This document shows, one piece after another, positions 52,301 through 60,437 of a stretch of DNA of 64,000 nt (positions are counted from its first letter, which is position 1; each line of letters begins with the position of its first letter). The notes beneath the pieces are model-generated. The model did no database searches, was not told the DNA's origin, and saw only the letters and a program-made list of their open reading frames with translations. Position numbers and translations under genes: made by a program. The stretch comes from Io17-Chloro-G2 sp965226915. Lineage in GTDB: Bacteria; Chloroflexota; Dehalococcoidia; Lucifugimonadales; UBA3495. The stretch covers positions 124,001-188,000 of the forward strand of contig CBDDEJ010000006.1 in assembly GCA_965226915.1 (NCBI GenBank). Direction: 5' to 3'.

Positions 52301-53944
52301 CAGAGGTGGGTTGCTAACCTGGGCGAACAACTGCTTGAAATAGTTGAACAGCAGATGGTTTCTATCAGAAAGCACCGCCAGCGGGGCGTCGTTGCCCATA
52401 GAGCCCACCGCTTCGGCCCCATTTATGGCCATGGGGGCGGTGAGCATGCGGAGTTCTTCAACGGTGTAGCCAAAAGCCCGTTGAAGCTGTTTGATTCCCG
52501 GTTCTTCGACCGGTTCATGTCCGTTGGCCGACTGACCGTTAGACGATTTGGCGGCAACCGATGGCAGATCGTCCAATGAGACTTTGTTTTCCTTCAGCCA
52601 CTGGCCATAAGGCTGCCGATTAGCCAGTTTGTGCTTCAATTCCTCGTCGCCGATGATTCGGCCTTCCTCCAGGTTGACCAGGAACATCCGCCCTGGCTGA
52701 AGACGGCCCTTCTCCCTGACCTGGGCTAGCGGAACGTCCAACACCCCGGTCTCCGAAGCCATGATCAATTTATCGTCCTTGGTCACGGTGTAGCGGAATG
52801 GCCTCAACCCGTTCCGGTCCAAGAGGGCGCAGATGCTTCGGCCGTCGGCGGAAACGATCATCGCCGGCCCGTCCCAAGGCTCCATCAGGCTGGAATGGTA
52901 TTCGTAAAAGTCTTTCTTTTCTTGGGACATGGTTTCATGCTGTTCCCAGGCTTCTGGAATCATCATGAGCATGGCGTGGTCCAAGTCCCGGCCCGTCATC
53001 AACAAAAGCTCCAAAGCGTTGTCGAAGGATGCCGTGTCACTTGCGCCAGGGGTCATCACAGGGGGGATCTTAGCCATATCGCCGCCGAATAGAGGCGACT
53101 CAAAATGGGCCTCCCGGGCATGCATCCAGTTCAGGTTTCCCCTTAGGGTGTTGATCTCTCCGTTGTGAGCCAGGTAGCGGTACGGGTGAGCCAGCTTCCA
53201 GTGACCCAGCGTGTTGGTGCTGAACCGGGAATGGACTAAGGCAAAAGCGCTGACCAAGGATTCGTCCGCCAGATCCAAGTAAAACCCTGCAATCTGATGA
53301 GCCAACAACAGGCCCTTGTAGACGATGGTGTGGCAGGACATGCTGCACACGTAGAAATAGTCGGCGTCTTCCTCTGGCAACCCCATGCCGGCGATGGAAT
53401 GTTCGACCACCTTGCGGATCAGGTAGAGCTTACGCTCCAGTTGCTGAGGATCCAGGTCTTGGCCGCCCTTGCCGACGAACACTTGCCGTATCGCCGGACA
53501 CACCGCTTCAGCGTCTCGGCCCAGCTTGCTCTTGTCCACCGGAACATCCCGCCAACCCAGTAGCTCCAGGCCCTCATCGGCGATGGATTTCTCCAACAAC
53601 TCCTGGCAAGCGGCGCCCGCTTCCGCCCCGGGAGGCAGAAATACCATCCCCACGCCGTACTCGCCGGCTCGGGGCAGGTTTATATTCAGCTTGGACGATT
53701 CCCTGAGGAATAACTCGCTGGGCATTTGAATAAGGACACCGGCTCCGTCTCCAGTTTCCGGGTCCCGCCCGGCGGCGCCCCGATGGCCCAGGTTGACCAA
53801 GACTTCAAGCCCTTCTTCTATGATCCGGTGGGTTTTTTCTCCCTTTATATTGGCCACTACTCCGACGCCGCAGGCGTCGTGCTCCCGCTCCGGCGAATAT
53901 AAACCGAATTTGGCCAACTCTTTCAATTTTTGAATTGGATTCAT
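49349..53944 (-). CDS. gltB: Glutamate synthase large subunit
   Basis: Makes two glutamates from glutamine and 2-oxoglutarate. 1,531 residues: class II amidotransferase N-terminus with the nucleophile cysteine in HDACGVGVVANIKG after a 24-residue propeptide, central domain, FMN-binding synthase domain (NTGEGGEDFHRYENHANGDSRSSSVKQVASGRFGVTPNYL and GHDGGTGNSPETSIKYAGLPWELG), the 3Fe-4S cysteines CIMLRKCHLGTCSVG, and the beta-helix tail GGTIVVRPSPEVTF. ATG at 53942-53944. With gltD it completes the ammonia-assimilation route served by glutamine synthetase. Confidence 0.97.
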   Translation of the reverse strand: MNPIQKLKELAKFGLYSPEREHDACGVGVVANIKGEKTHRIIEEGLEVLVNLGHRGAAGRDPETGDGAGVLIQMPSELFLRESSKLNINLPRAGEYGVGMVFLPPGAEAGAACQELLEKSIADEGLELLGWRDVPVDKSKLGRDAEAVCPAIRQVFVGKGGQDLDPQQLERKLYLIRKVVEHSIAGMGLPEEDADYFYVCSMSCHTIVYKGLLLAHQIAGFYLDLADESLVSAFALVHSRFSTNTLGHWKLAHPYRYLAHNGEINTLRGNLNWMHAREAHFESPLFGGDMAKIPPVMTPGASDTASFDNALELLLMTGRDLDHAMLMMIPEAWEQHETMSQEKKDFYEYHSSLMEPWDGPAMIVSADGRSICALLDRNGLRPFRYTVTKDDKLIMASETGVLDVPLAQVREKGRLQPGRMFLVNLEEGRIIGDEELKHKLANRQPYGQWLKENKVSLDDLPSVAAKSSNGQSANGHEPVEEPGIKQLQRAFGYTVEELRMLTAPMAINGAEAVGSMGNDAPLAVLSDRNHLLFNYFKQLFAQVSNPPLDAIREELVTSLEAFIGREQNLFDETPLHCHQLKLKSPIIDDEDLAKIKQINVGQIKSVTLSTLFPATAGSLAAALEGLCSKASQAIKDGYSILVLSDRGVDSDHAAIPSLLATAAVHHHLIREGARTKVGLVVESGDPREVHHFSLLIGYGAGAINPYLALASVRQMAENGEFNGTAPENAQKNLIKAADKGVLKVMSKMGISTLQSYRGAQIFEAVGLNDELIDKYFTWTPSKIGGIGVDALEKETLDRHEQAFSGNNPAGDRDLDMGGFYQWRRDGEFHQWNPDAIAKLQFATKTNDWEAYQDFARLTNDQSRRLATLRGLLDFKKILPPVPLDEVEPTSEIVKRFATGAISLGSISREAHETMGIAMNRLGARSNTGEGGEDFHRYENHANGDSRSSSVKQVASGRFGVTPNYLVNATDLQIKMAQGSKPGEGGQLSGNKIDEYIGWVRRTTPGVELISPPPHHDIYSIEDLAQLIHDLKNVNPDARVHVKLVAEVGVGTIAAGVSKGHGDVVLISGHDGGTGNSPETSIKYAGLPWELGIAETQQVLVANGLRSRISVQADGQLKTGRDAVIATLLGAEEYGYATGALVAMGCIMLRKCHLGTCSVGIATQDPELRKLFAGQPEHVVNYFMFVAQEMRQIMAELGFRTVNDMIGRVDLLDPSEASGHWKTEGLDLSRLLHHQTATEGESVYQSREQDHGLERALDHQLIALSQPALERKEPVEIRLPVDNSNRTVGAMLSGRVAKRYGEEGLPLDTIKIHLNGSAGQSFGAFLAKGISLYLEGDANDYMGKGISGGTIVVRPSPEVTFIPEDNIIIGNVAMYGATGGEAFIRGMAGERFCVRNSGVHAVVEGIGDHGCEYMTGGVVVVLGKTGRNFGAGMSGGIAFVYDQDGDFEVRFNPGLADLESVSDPEDIGTLRRMIEKHLECTGSGPAKEILDHWDEALPRFKKIMPRDYRRVLEERERREREEDREPEAARHG

Positions 53945-54139
53945 ATATCCCGAACCTGATTGCCTGAAACTAAAGGTAAGAAACCAAAAAACCCGGCTGG
54001 CCCCGGCGGTGGGAAATCTCAGACCTAAGGAGGCCCAAAATCTTAAAATCTATCTGATATAGGCTCGAAACAAGCTCCCCAAAGCCCGGCGCGCCTATAG
54101 TTTGTTAAATGTATCACAAATGACTTGAGTAGGAAAGCA

Positions 54140-54168
54140 ATTATACAGTTTACTCGTCTAGCTGTGTA
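54140..54168 (-). promoter_or_regulatory. Candidate promoter of gltBD
   Basis: On the minus strand TACACA (54163-54168) and a perfect TATAAT (54140-54145) are 17 bases apart, giving a leader of about 190 bases before gltB. Confidence 0.45.
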
Positions 54169-54312
54169 GACCCCTGCCGATTTTAGGCGTGAAAAACCAA
54201 ACGATTGGGCCACTAATTGTGAGACCATCCAGTCGCCTGGAAAGGACCATGGGTTCCAAGCCGGCTCTAACCACTGAACGGCTCTATGACCCAAAATGGA
54301 CAAGTTCCCCAT

Positions 54313-54360
54313 CTAATACGGGCTAACGGGCTAATACGGGCCAATACGGGCCAATACGGG
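54313..54360. repeat. Short tandem repeat, CYAATACGGG
   Basis: Five units in a row: CTAATACGGG, a shortened CTAACGGG, CTAATACGGG, CCAATACGGG, CCAATACGGG. It lies directly upstream of the rsfS promoter. Confidence 0.8.
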
Positions 54361-54366
54361 GGTTCA

Positions 54367-54395
54367 TTGACCATGGTAAGCGGGCGGCCTATACT
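54367..54395 (+). promoter_or_regulatory. Promoter of rsfS
   Basis: TTGACC (54367-54372) and TATACT (54390-54395) with 17 bases between. Just after it come TTGAATATCTCAC (54406-54418) and TTGAATATTTCAC (54419-54431), a tandem 13-base repeat that could bind a regulator. Confidence 0.6.
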
Positions 54396-54471
54396 CAAAT
54401 TAGGCTTGAATATCTCACTTGAATATTTCACCGGGATATTTCAATGAAAGCCTAGACGAGGAGATGATTCG

Positions 54472-54816
54472 CTGGACTCGACCGAATTGGCGCGCATGGT
54501 GGTTGATCTGGCCTCGGAAAACCTAGCCGAGGACATAGTGATGCTGGACTTGCGCCAGGTGGCGCCATTTGCCGATTACTTTATCATCATGTCGGCCGAA
54601 TCAGGGCGGCAGATCGAGGCCCTCGAGGAAGACATCACCAAGGATCTAAAGCAAGCCAACGTGAACCGTTTTCACCGGGAAGGCACGCCAAATTCGGGCT
54701 GGGTGCTGCTGGACTTCAGCGACGTGGTGATCCACATTTTCAGTCCCGAAGAAAGAGAGTTTTACAACCTGGAACGGCTGTGGTCCCAAGCCCCCCAGGT
54801 CGTCAGGGTATTGTAG
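54472..54816 (+). CDS. rsfS: Ribosomal silencing factor RsfS
   Basis: Binds protein uL14 of the large subunit and blocks subunit joining when nutrients are low. ELARMVVDLASENLAEDIVMLDLRQVAPFADYFIIMSAESGRQ and GWVLLDFSDVVIHIF cover the fold. The family normally begins near LDSxELAR; the reading LDSTELAR starts at CTG (54472-54474), with GAGGAG eight bases upstream. A TTG at 54487 lacks a ribosome site. A CTG start is rare but best supported here, giving 114 residues. Confidence 0.9.
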   Translation: MDSTELARMVVDLASENLAEDIVMLDLRQVAPFADYFIIMSAESGRQIEALEEDITKDLKQANVNRFHREGTPNSGWVLLDFSDVVIHIFSPEEREFYNLERLWSQAPQVVRVL

Positions 54817-54862
54817 CGACCATCCTCGATATTCAGGTAAGTTCCACGGTGTCATAGAAACC

Positions 54863-54894
54863 ACGTAGGGGCGCACGGCCGTGCGCCCCTACGT
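54863..54894. repeat. Perfect 32-base palindrome
   Basis: ACGTAGGGGCGCACGG followed immediately by its exact reverse complement. It lies between the convergent ends of rsfS and ndk. No T-run follows, so it looks like a REP/MITE-type dispersed palindrome that may also end transcription from both sides. Confidence 0.85.
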
Positions 54895-54997
54895 CGAACT
54901 CCCCGCCTCCACTGTCCGGCCTCGAATCTCACGCTTCCACAGCAAGCGCCGATCCGTGCGAGATTCGGCAACGATAGCCGAACGCCTCAGCCTTAAC

Positions 54998-55450
54998 TCA
55001 GGATTCGTTGATCCATAGGTCGGTATTTCTCTGGTACTCCAGGACCTCGCCTGGAGAGAAAAACAAGGCTAACTCTCTGGCGGCCGATTCCGGGCTGTCG
55101 GAGCCGTGCACCAGATTTCTGCCGATGTCCAGCGCCAGGTCTCCCCGGATTGTCCCCATGGGAGATTCTGCCGGGTTGGTCTGGCCCATGGTGTTCCGCA
55201 CCACTTCCACCGCGGCGTCGGCCTCCCAAACCATAGCCACCACAGGTGAAGAGGATATGAACACCACGAGGTCGGCGAAGAATGGCCGGTCAACGTGCTC
55301 GGCATAGTGTTGCCGGGCCAGAGAATCGCTGACATTCATCAATTTCATGGCGGCCAGCTTCAGTCCTCGCCGTTCCAAGCGGGAGATGACCTCTCCCACC
55401 AGGCCACGCTGAACGCCGTCGGGTTTAACTAATACCAGTGTTCTTTCCAT
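54998..55450 (-). CDS. ndk: Nucleoside diphosphate kinase
   Basis: Balances nucleoside triphosphates by a phosphohistidine intermediate. ERTLVLVKPDGVQRGLVGEVISR at the start, then the active-site histidine in NLVHGSDSPESAARELALFF. 150 residues, usual length. It is the last gene of thiL-tsaE-tsaB-ndk on the minus strand. Confidence 0.97.
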   Translation of the reverse strand: MERTLVLVKPDGVQRGLVGEVISRLERRGLKLAAMKLMNVSDSLARQHYAEHVDRPFFADLVVFISSSPVVAMVWEADAAVEVVRNTMGQTNPAESPMGTIRGDLALDIGRNLVHGSDSPESAARELALFFSPGEVLEYQRNTDLWINES

Positions 55451-55506
55451 GCTTCCTCACTTCCTCGTCCATTCGATTTTTTGATTCTGCGATATTTGCG
55501 GTTCCA

Positions 55507-56199
55507 TCAGGACACTTGCCGCCGCCGGTCTCTTCGCTTGGGTTGACCGATGCTAGGCATGCGCAGGTAGTTTGGCTCCAACGAGGCCGGTTCGTCGGTT
55601 ATTCCGGCGGCCAGCCGCTCTCTAGCTATGGTTGCCAGCGACCACAGGCGGGCTCCCGGAGACGGCGAAGCCATCACCAATGCTTTGGGGCCCAGCCTCT
55701 CTTTGATCAACGACACCCAGGGAATCACGCCTTCTCCGCAAAACTGTGTGGGTTCCGTTATGGAGTCCAGCAACTCATCGGGAGGCCAAATGGTCTCCTC
55801 TCCAGCGGCAAGACCATGGGAATCGAACTTGGCGGTGGCCACTTCGCCCCGGCCGGCGTCCAGCATGGCGCACACGGCCATGCCCGTCTCCAGGTAAGGG
55901 CGGGCTTCCAGATTCAGGGTCCCCACGCCGACAAGAGGCAGACTCGAAGCCGCCACCAAACCCTTGGCCACGCTGAGCCCGACCCGGAGTGAGCTGAAAC
56001 CGCCTGGACCCAAAGCCACCGCCACCCCTTCCAATTCGTTAGCTGACACGTTCTGTGATTCCAAGGATTGCGCCACGGCTGGCATCAACTCCGCCGTGTG
56101 GTTAATCCTGGAATACCACAACCTGCACGACACCACCCGTTCCTCATCCGACAACGCCACACCGGCGTATCTAGTGGAGGTGTCGATGGAAAGAAGCAT
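55507..56199 (-). CDS. tsaB: tRNA threonylcarbamoyladenosine synthesis protein TsaB
   Basis: Inactive ASKHA-fold partner of TsaD in making t6A of tRNAs. LLSIDTSTRYAGVALSDEERV, NHTAELMPAVAQSLE and VALGPGGFSSLRVGLSVAKGLV are diagnostic. 230 residues. It begins directly after the tsaE stop codon with no gap. tsaD is not in this window. Confidence 0.94.
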   Translation of the reverse strand: MLLSIDTSTRYAGVALSDEERVVSCRLWYSRINHTAELMPAVAQSLESQNVSANELEGVAVALGPGGFSSLRVGLSVAKGLVAASSLPLVGVGTLNLEARPYLETGMAVCAMLDAGRGEVATAKFDSHGLAAGEETIWPPDELLDSITEPTQFCGEGVIPWVSLIKERLGPKALVMASPSPGARLWSLATIARERLAAGITDEPASLEPNYLRMPSIGQPKRRDRRRQVS

Positions 56200-56709
56200 C
56201 TAGGCGTCCACCGAAGCATTGGATCGGCAATCAAAAGGGTAGACATCCGCTAACGCCTCCAAGACCGCCTGGTGATGCTCCAGTCCGCCGGAAAAGGTCA
56301 GGGACCGGTGGTCGTCACCATCGGCATAGGCAAGATTGATCCGGAGGCATCGGTCTGGAAACAATTCATCTGCCCGGTCTGCCCACTCCACCACGCAAAG
56401 GCCATCGCCGGAGAGTTGGTCATCCAATCCCAAATCCCAGGCCTCATCGGGCCCAGACATCCGGTATAGGTCCATGTGGTGCATGGTCAGCCGGCCATGA
56501 TGCCTGGTCATGATCACGAACGTGGGGCTGCGGACGTATCCCTCCACGCCCAACCCCATTGCGATGCCCTGAGTCAGGCAGGTCTTGCCAGCGCCCAAAG
56601 GGCCGGTGAGCAAGATTATGTCACCCGGACGAGCTTGTTCTCCCAGGGCGCGTCCCACGGCCTGGGTGTCTTCAGGGGTTTTGGTGTCGAGCCGAAGGGA
56701 TTGGATCAT
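56200..56709 (-). CDS. tsaE: tRNA threonylcarbamoyladenosine synthesis ATPase TsaE
   Basis: P-loop ATPase of the TsaBDE complex. Walker A GPLGAGKTCLTQGIAMGLG, SPTFVIMTRHHG, and HHMDLYRMSGPDEAWDLGLDD followed by VVEWADRADELFP fit the family. 169 residues. It starts 3 bases after the thiL stop codon. Confidence 0.95.
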   Translation of the reverse strand: MIQSLRLDTKTPEDTQAVGRALGEQARPGDIILLTGPLGAGKTCLTQGIAMGLGVEGYVRSPTFVIMTRHHGRLTMHHMDLYRMSGPDEAWDLGLDDQLSGDGLCVVEWADRADELFPDRCLRINLAYADGDDHRSLTFSGGLEHHQAVLEALADVYPFDCRSNASVDA

Positions 56710-56712
56710 GGG

Positions 56713-57720
56713 CTAACCGAAATGGTCCCATCCTCCCAATTCGGATGCCAATTCCTCGCCCCGACCGTCCAATATGGAAACGCGGCCCGGTTCACCCGCT
56801 ATGACCTCTCCCACGACCGCCGCCGGTTGGGGAAGCAACGCCAAAACGCGGCCCATGGTATCTGGGGCGGCGGAGAATAAAAGCTGATAGTCCTCCCCTC
56901 CGTGAAGAGCCAGGTCCAACCAATCCCCAGGAAAAATTTCCTTCAAAGCGGGGTGGACCGGCAGCTTTTCTGTGAAGAGCCGGCCAGATAGGCCGCTGGA
57001 GCGCAACATTTTACCGACGTCATCCGCTAGCCCGTCGCTCACATCCATCGCTGTTTTAACCCCTGCCTGGACCAACGTTTGGCCCTGAGGCACAGCGGGC
57101 CGGGGCCTCCGATGGCATTCCTTCAGATATTTGGCGGCTTCGCCTGATTCGTTCCCACCCTCATGCATCAATTTGAGGCCGCCGCCAGATCCACCCATAA
57201 ACCCCGTGACGGCCAACATGTCTCCTTCAGCCGCGGTCGAACGCAGCAGGGGCTGGCCGGGATGAACCCCCGTGAGCCCTACTGTGATGAAAACCACTGG
57301 GGAGCGGACCATATCGCCGCCGATAATGGCGACGCCATACTCGTTATTGATCTCCAACATGCCTCGGTAGAGCTCTTTCAAGTCCTCAAATTCTGTCTCA
57401 GGAGGCAGGCCCAATGTCACCACAGCGTAAAGGGGAAGGCCGCCCATCGATGCCACGTCGCTGATGTTGGAGGCCATGGACTTCCAACCCAGGTCCCGCC
57501 ACGGGGTGGTGGTCCGGGTGAAATGGACTCCTTCCACCATGGTGTCGGTGGTGATGAGCTCTGTCGCGACGCCGGTCTGCCACGCGGCGGTATCGTCGCC
57601 GGCGTCTACCGTGAGGCGAAAACCAAGGTCAGCCCCGTTGTCGGGCCCGGAGCGTTGCTCTACGACCATGGCGCAAAGCTGCTCAATTACCCCGAACTCT
57701 CCCAAGTCTTTGATCTGCAT
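56713..57720 (-). CDS. thiL: Thiamine-monophosphate kinase
   Basis: Phosphorylates thiamine monophosphate to the active diphosphate. LGEFGVIEQL, GDDTAAWQTG, ITTDTMVEGVHF, NISDVASMGGLPLYAVVTLGLP, IIGGDMVRSP and AMDVSDGLADDVGKML, then LHGGEDYQLLFSA are the ThiL/PurM-type motifs. 335 residues. It is the first gene of the run with tsaE, tsaB and ndk. Confidence 0.95.
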   Translation of the reverse strand: MQIKDLGEFGVIEQLCAMVVEQRSGPDNGADLGFRLTVDAGDDTAAWQTGVATELITTDTMVEGVHFTRTTTPWRDLGWKSMASNISDVASMGGLPLYAVVTLGLPPETEFEDLKELYRGMLEINNEYGVAIIGGDMVRSPVVFITVGLTGVHPGQPLLRSTAAEGDMLAVTGFMGGSGGGLKLMHEGGNESGEAAKYLKECHRRPRPAVPQGQTLVQAGVKTAMDVSDGLADDVGKMLRSSGLSGRLFTEKLPVHPALKEIFPGDWLDLALHGGEDYQLLFSAAPDTMGRVLALLPQPAAVVGEVIAGEPGRVSILDGRGEELASELGGWDHFG

Positions 57721-57808
57721 GACCCAATGATTATATCCGGCTTGCCGGAATTAGCTCAATGATGCCCGCCCAGTGAGAACGAGCGGTCCGCAACGTCGGG
57801 CTCGGGGG

Positions 57809-58612
57809 CTAAAGCCGGAGGTCCCGCTGCCGCAATCCAAAATAACCCACGGCGAACAAGATGGCGATAGTCAACAACAAAACGGCTATGTGGCCCAGGT
57901 CCAAGCCGTTGGCCAGCGGGTCGGCCCCGTTGTAGTAAAAGAATGGCGATACCCACTTTGCCGGCTCCATGTAGGTGACGATTCCGCTGAGGGAGTTTAG
58001 GAAGAAGGCGCCCACGGCGCCGCCCGCGCCGATGGCGACGCTGGCGCCTCGGCCGCCGGTTAAGCAGCCCGCGGCGAACGTCAGGGCGCCGAAGCAGACT
58101 CCCAGCAGCAGCAGGCCAAAGACAACGGCCGCGAGGCGGAGAACGCTTACATCCATATCGATGGCTATCGCGCCGATCACCAGCACTACCCACAACACTA
58201 TGGCGAGGACGACGGCGCTAGTGACCATGGCCGCGAATTTCTGCGCCACCAGTTTTCCCCGGGTGATGGGCTCTGTCAACAGGATTTCAAGAGTCCCCCG
58301 GCCTTCCTCACCGGCAATGGCGCCACTCCCCAGGACGATGCCATGGATTACGAACAGCAGGGGCGCCATGAACGCGAAGAGTTGGGCGTTCAAGAATCCA
58401 ACCGCGGAGGTAATATCGGTCAATTCGCTAATGCCAAACACGGCCATAAGGCTTTCAGGGTAGGATTCCATCAATTTGTTGAATTCGTCGCTCCCCCGAA
58501 CAGTGGGAAATACCGCGATCATCTCCCCGGCAAGCAAAGCGATGCCCGCGGCCCACAAAATCATCGCCAAGCGTTGGTCTCTGAGGCTCTTGAAGAACAC
58601 GTTACTCAGCAT
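57809..58612 (-). CDS. ABC-2-type transporter permease
   Basis: 267 residues with about six membrane helices (ILWAAGIALLAGEMIAVF, LFAFMAPLLFVIHGIVLG, VLAIVLWVVLVIGAIAI, LAAVVFGLLLLGVCFGALTF, then a Gly-rich helix, and IAVLLLTIAILFAVGYFG) and the conserved EEGRGTLEILLTEPITRGKLV loop of ABC-2 permeases. It overlaps the ATP-binding gene by 11 bases. The substrate is unknown; antibiotic, lipid or sodium export are all possible. Confidence 0.9.
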   Translation of the reverse strand: MLSNVFFKSLRDQRLAMILWAAGIALLAGEMIAVFPTVRGSDEFNKLMESYPESLMAVFGISELTDITSAVGFLNAQLFAFMAPLLFVIHGIVLGSGAIAGEEGRGTLEILLTEPITRGKLVAQKFAAMVTSAVVLAIVLWVVLVIGAIAIDMDVSVLRLAAVVFGLLLLGVCFGALTFAAGCLTGGRGASVAIGAGGAVGAFFLNSLSGIVTYMEPAKWVSPFFYYNGADPLANGLDLGHIAVLLLTIAILFAVGYFGLRQRDLRL

Positions 58613-59507
58613 CCCTCTCCTGATCCTCTCCGTAATACGCCAGGAATATATCCTCCAGGTTCGGCTCGTGGGTCTTTACATTTACGACCGTGTGACGAGC
58701 CGCCGTTTTGATCAGGGCGTCCAGGTTGCCCGCCACGTCGCATCGCAATAGGTTGCCCTGCACTTGGATATTTCGGACCCCATCCAGCCGGGCGAAATCC
58801 TCTGCCGGCGCCTGGCCGGCGAACTCGATCTCAAATTTGCGGACCGCCCGAGACTTAAGGCTAGTGATCTCCTCAACGGTTACTAATCTTCCCTCACGAA
58901 TGATTCCGACCCTGTCTGCCAGTTGTTCTACCTCATGCAGGATATGAGAGGACAGGAATATCGTTGTTCCAGCGTTGTTAGCCTCCCGCACCATCTCCTC
59001 GAACTCGGCCTGCATCAGAGGGTCTAGCCCGCTGGTGGGCTCATCCAGGATCAAAAGTTGGGGCTGGTGCATGAATGCGCGGATGACCGCGAGTTTCTGC
59101 TTGTTGCCACGGGACAGGGCGCCGATGGGCCGCGATAAGTCGCACTGGAGCCGGTCGGCTAACTCAGTCACCTTGGGCCAGGAAACGCCACCCCGAATGC
59201 TGGCCAAGTAGGTTAGGAAGTCGTGACCCGAAAGATTGCCGTAAAGAGAAGGGTCGCTCGGGATATAGCCAACCGAACGCCGCACCTTCAACGAGTCTGC
59301 CTGGGCGTCCGAACCCAAAACCGTGGCCTTGCCGGAAGAGGGCCGAATCAGGTCCAGCAACATGCGAATCGTGGTGGTCTTGCCCGCCCCGTTGGGTCCC
59401 AAGTACCCAAATATCTCGCCGGCCTGGACCTCCAAGTCCAAATCTGCCACGCCCAGTTGCTTGCCGTAATATTTGGTGATGCCATCCAGGCGGATCACAG
59501 TCTCCAT
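58602..59507 (-). CDS. ABC transporter ATP-binding protein
   Basis: 301 residues: Walker A GPNGAGKTTTIRML, Q-loop GYIPSDPSLYGNLSGHDFL, signature-like LSRGNKQKLAVI, Walker B LLILDEPTSGLDPL and switch histidine LSSHILHEVEQL, with a C-terminal extension of about 90 residues typical of the NatA/CcmA export group. It forms an exporter with the permease just downstream. Confidence 0.95.
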   Translation of the reverse strand: METVIRLDGITKYYGKQLGVADLDLEVQAGEIFGYLGPNGAGKTTTIRMLLDLIRPSSGKATVLGSDAQADSLKVRRSVGYIPSDPSLYGNLSGHDFLTYLASIRGGVSWPKVTELADRLQCDLSRPIGALSRGNKQKLAVIRAFMHQPQLLILDEPTSGLDPLMQAEFEEMVREANNAGTTIFLSSHILHEVEQLADRVGIIREGRLVTVEEITSLKSRAVRKFEIEFAGQAPAEDFARLDGVRNIQVQGNLLRCDVAGNLDALIKTAARHTVVNVKTHEPNLEDIFLAYYGEDQERDAE

Positions 59508-59581
59508 GCGACTCCTTGAGCCATAGGCGGCGGGGATTGGTTCTCACGGGTTCGCTGGCTAAGAATGAATCAGCGCCGCAG

Positions 59582-60304
59582 TCAGGACACGAATTCCGGC
59601 TCCAGATGGTCGACGCGGTTTAGGTGCAGGACCTCGATGCGCTGGCCCGGATTTATGCTTAATCTAGAAATCGCGGTGTTGTGGTGACGGTAGTATATGT
59701 CCTGCCCTGAATCTTGACCCAAGAGTGCTTTTAGCAAGACGTCCATGAAAAACCCGTGGGAGACCATGGCCACCCTCTGTTCCACCTCCGCCATTTGCCA
59801 AAGTTGTTTCGAGACCCTGCCGGCCCTGGCTACCACGGACGGCAGATCCTCACGGCCCTGGGTCCACCAACCGGTTTCCGTGACGCCGGACGGCAATTGA
59901 TAATCGGGAAATTCGGCTAATATCTCGGACCTGGTTCTACCGGGATATCCCACGACCCCTTCGGCGCCGCCGTGGTCTCGATACATCCCGCCCTCTTCGT
60001 GAAGGTCCACCCAGATCTGAGGCGCCAACCCCAAGGATTTGGCGATCGGCTGGACCGTTTGCAGACTGCGGTACATGGCGCTGGAGAACAAGGCATTGAT
60101 GCCAAAACCCTTGCGCATTTGAAACCTTGAATTATTGGTCGAGCTGGCCGGTATATCGTGGGTCTCACCGTTGACCAGGTATCCGGCGACAATCTCCGCC
60201 TGCCGTTCGCCTAGCTCGGTCAGCGGCGGGTCTACTTCGCGGTCCCTAATATTGGGGAGGGCATTGTTGGCCGACTGGCCATGCCGGATGATAAACAATT
60301 CCAT
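59582..60304 (-). CDS. Histidine-phosphatase (phosphoglycerate mutase-like) protein
   Basis: 240 residues with the catalytic IIRHGQSANN near the start and the second catalytic histidine in VAMVSHGFFMDVLL. PPLTELGERQAEIVAGYL and LFSSAMYRSLQTVQPIAKSLG are family blocks. The exact substrate is open; the absence of a full PGM signature speaks for a general phosphatase. ATG at 60302-60304. Confidence 0.88.
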   Translation of the reverse strand: MELFIIRHGQSANNALPNIRDREVDPPLTELGERQAEIVAGYLVNGETHDIPASSTNNSRFQMRKGFGINALFSSAMYRSLQTVQPIAKSLGLAPQIWVDLHEEGGMYRDHGGAEGVVGYPGRTRSEILAEFPDYQLPSGVTETGWWTQGREDLPSVVARAGRVSKQLWQMAEVEQRVAMVSHGFFMDVLLKALLGQDSGQDIYYRHHNTAISRLSINPGQRIEVLHLNRVDHLEPEFVS

Positions 60305-60437
60305 ATATTGATACCTTTCTCAAATATTGGGCAATTGCGCGGCGGGTTGTAGTCAACCCGGACTCCCACGCCGCCAAGTTGGCGTCATGCCCACAATGTT
60401 TATACAATCCAGGCAAACTTGTAAAGGAGGGCCGGGC

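Larger units (their letters stand above)
53945..54471. other. Gene-free divergent region between gltB and rsfS
   Basis: No supported gene; an 89-codon frame near 54043-54312 lacks a ribosome site and family features. The region holds a likely gltB promoter, a 10-base tandem repeat, a 13-base double repeat and the rsfS promoter. Confidence 0.5.

Noticed and set aside
54043..54312. 89-codon frame on the minus strand upstream of gltB
   Set aside because: No ribosome site, no family features; overlaps the likely gltB promoter.
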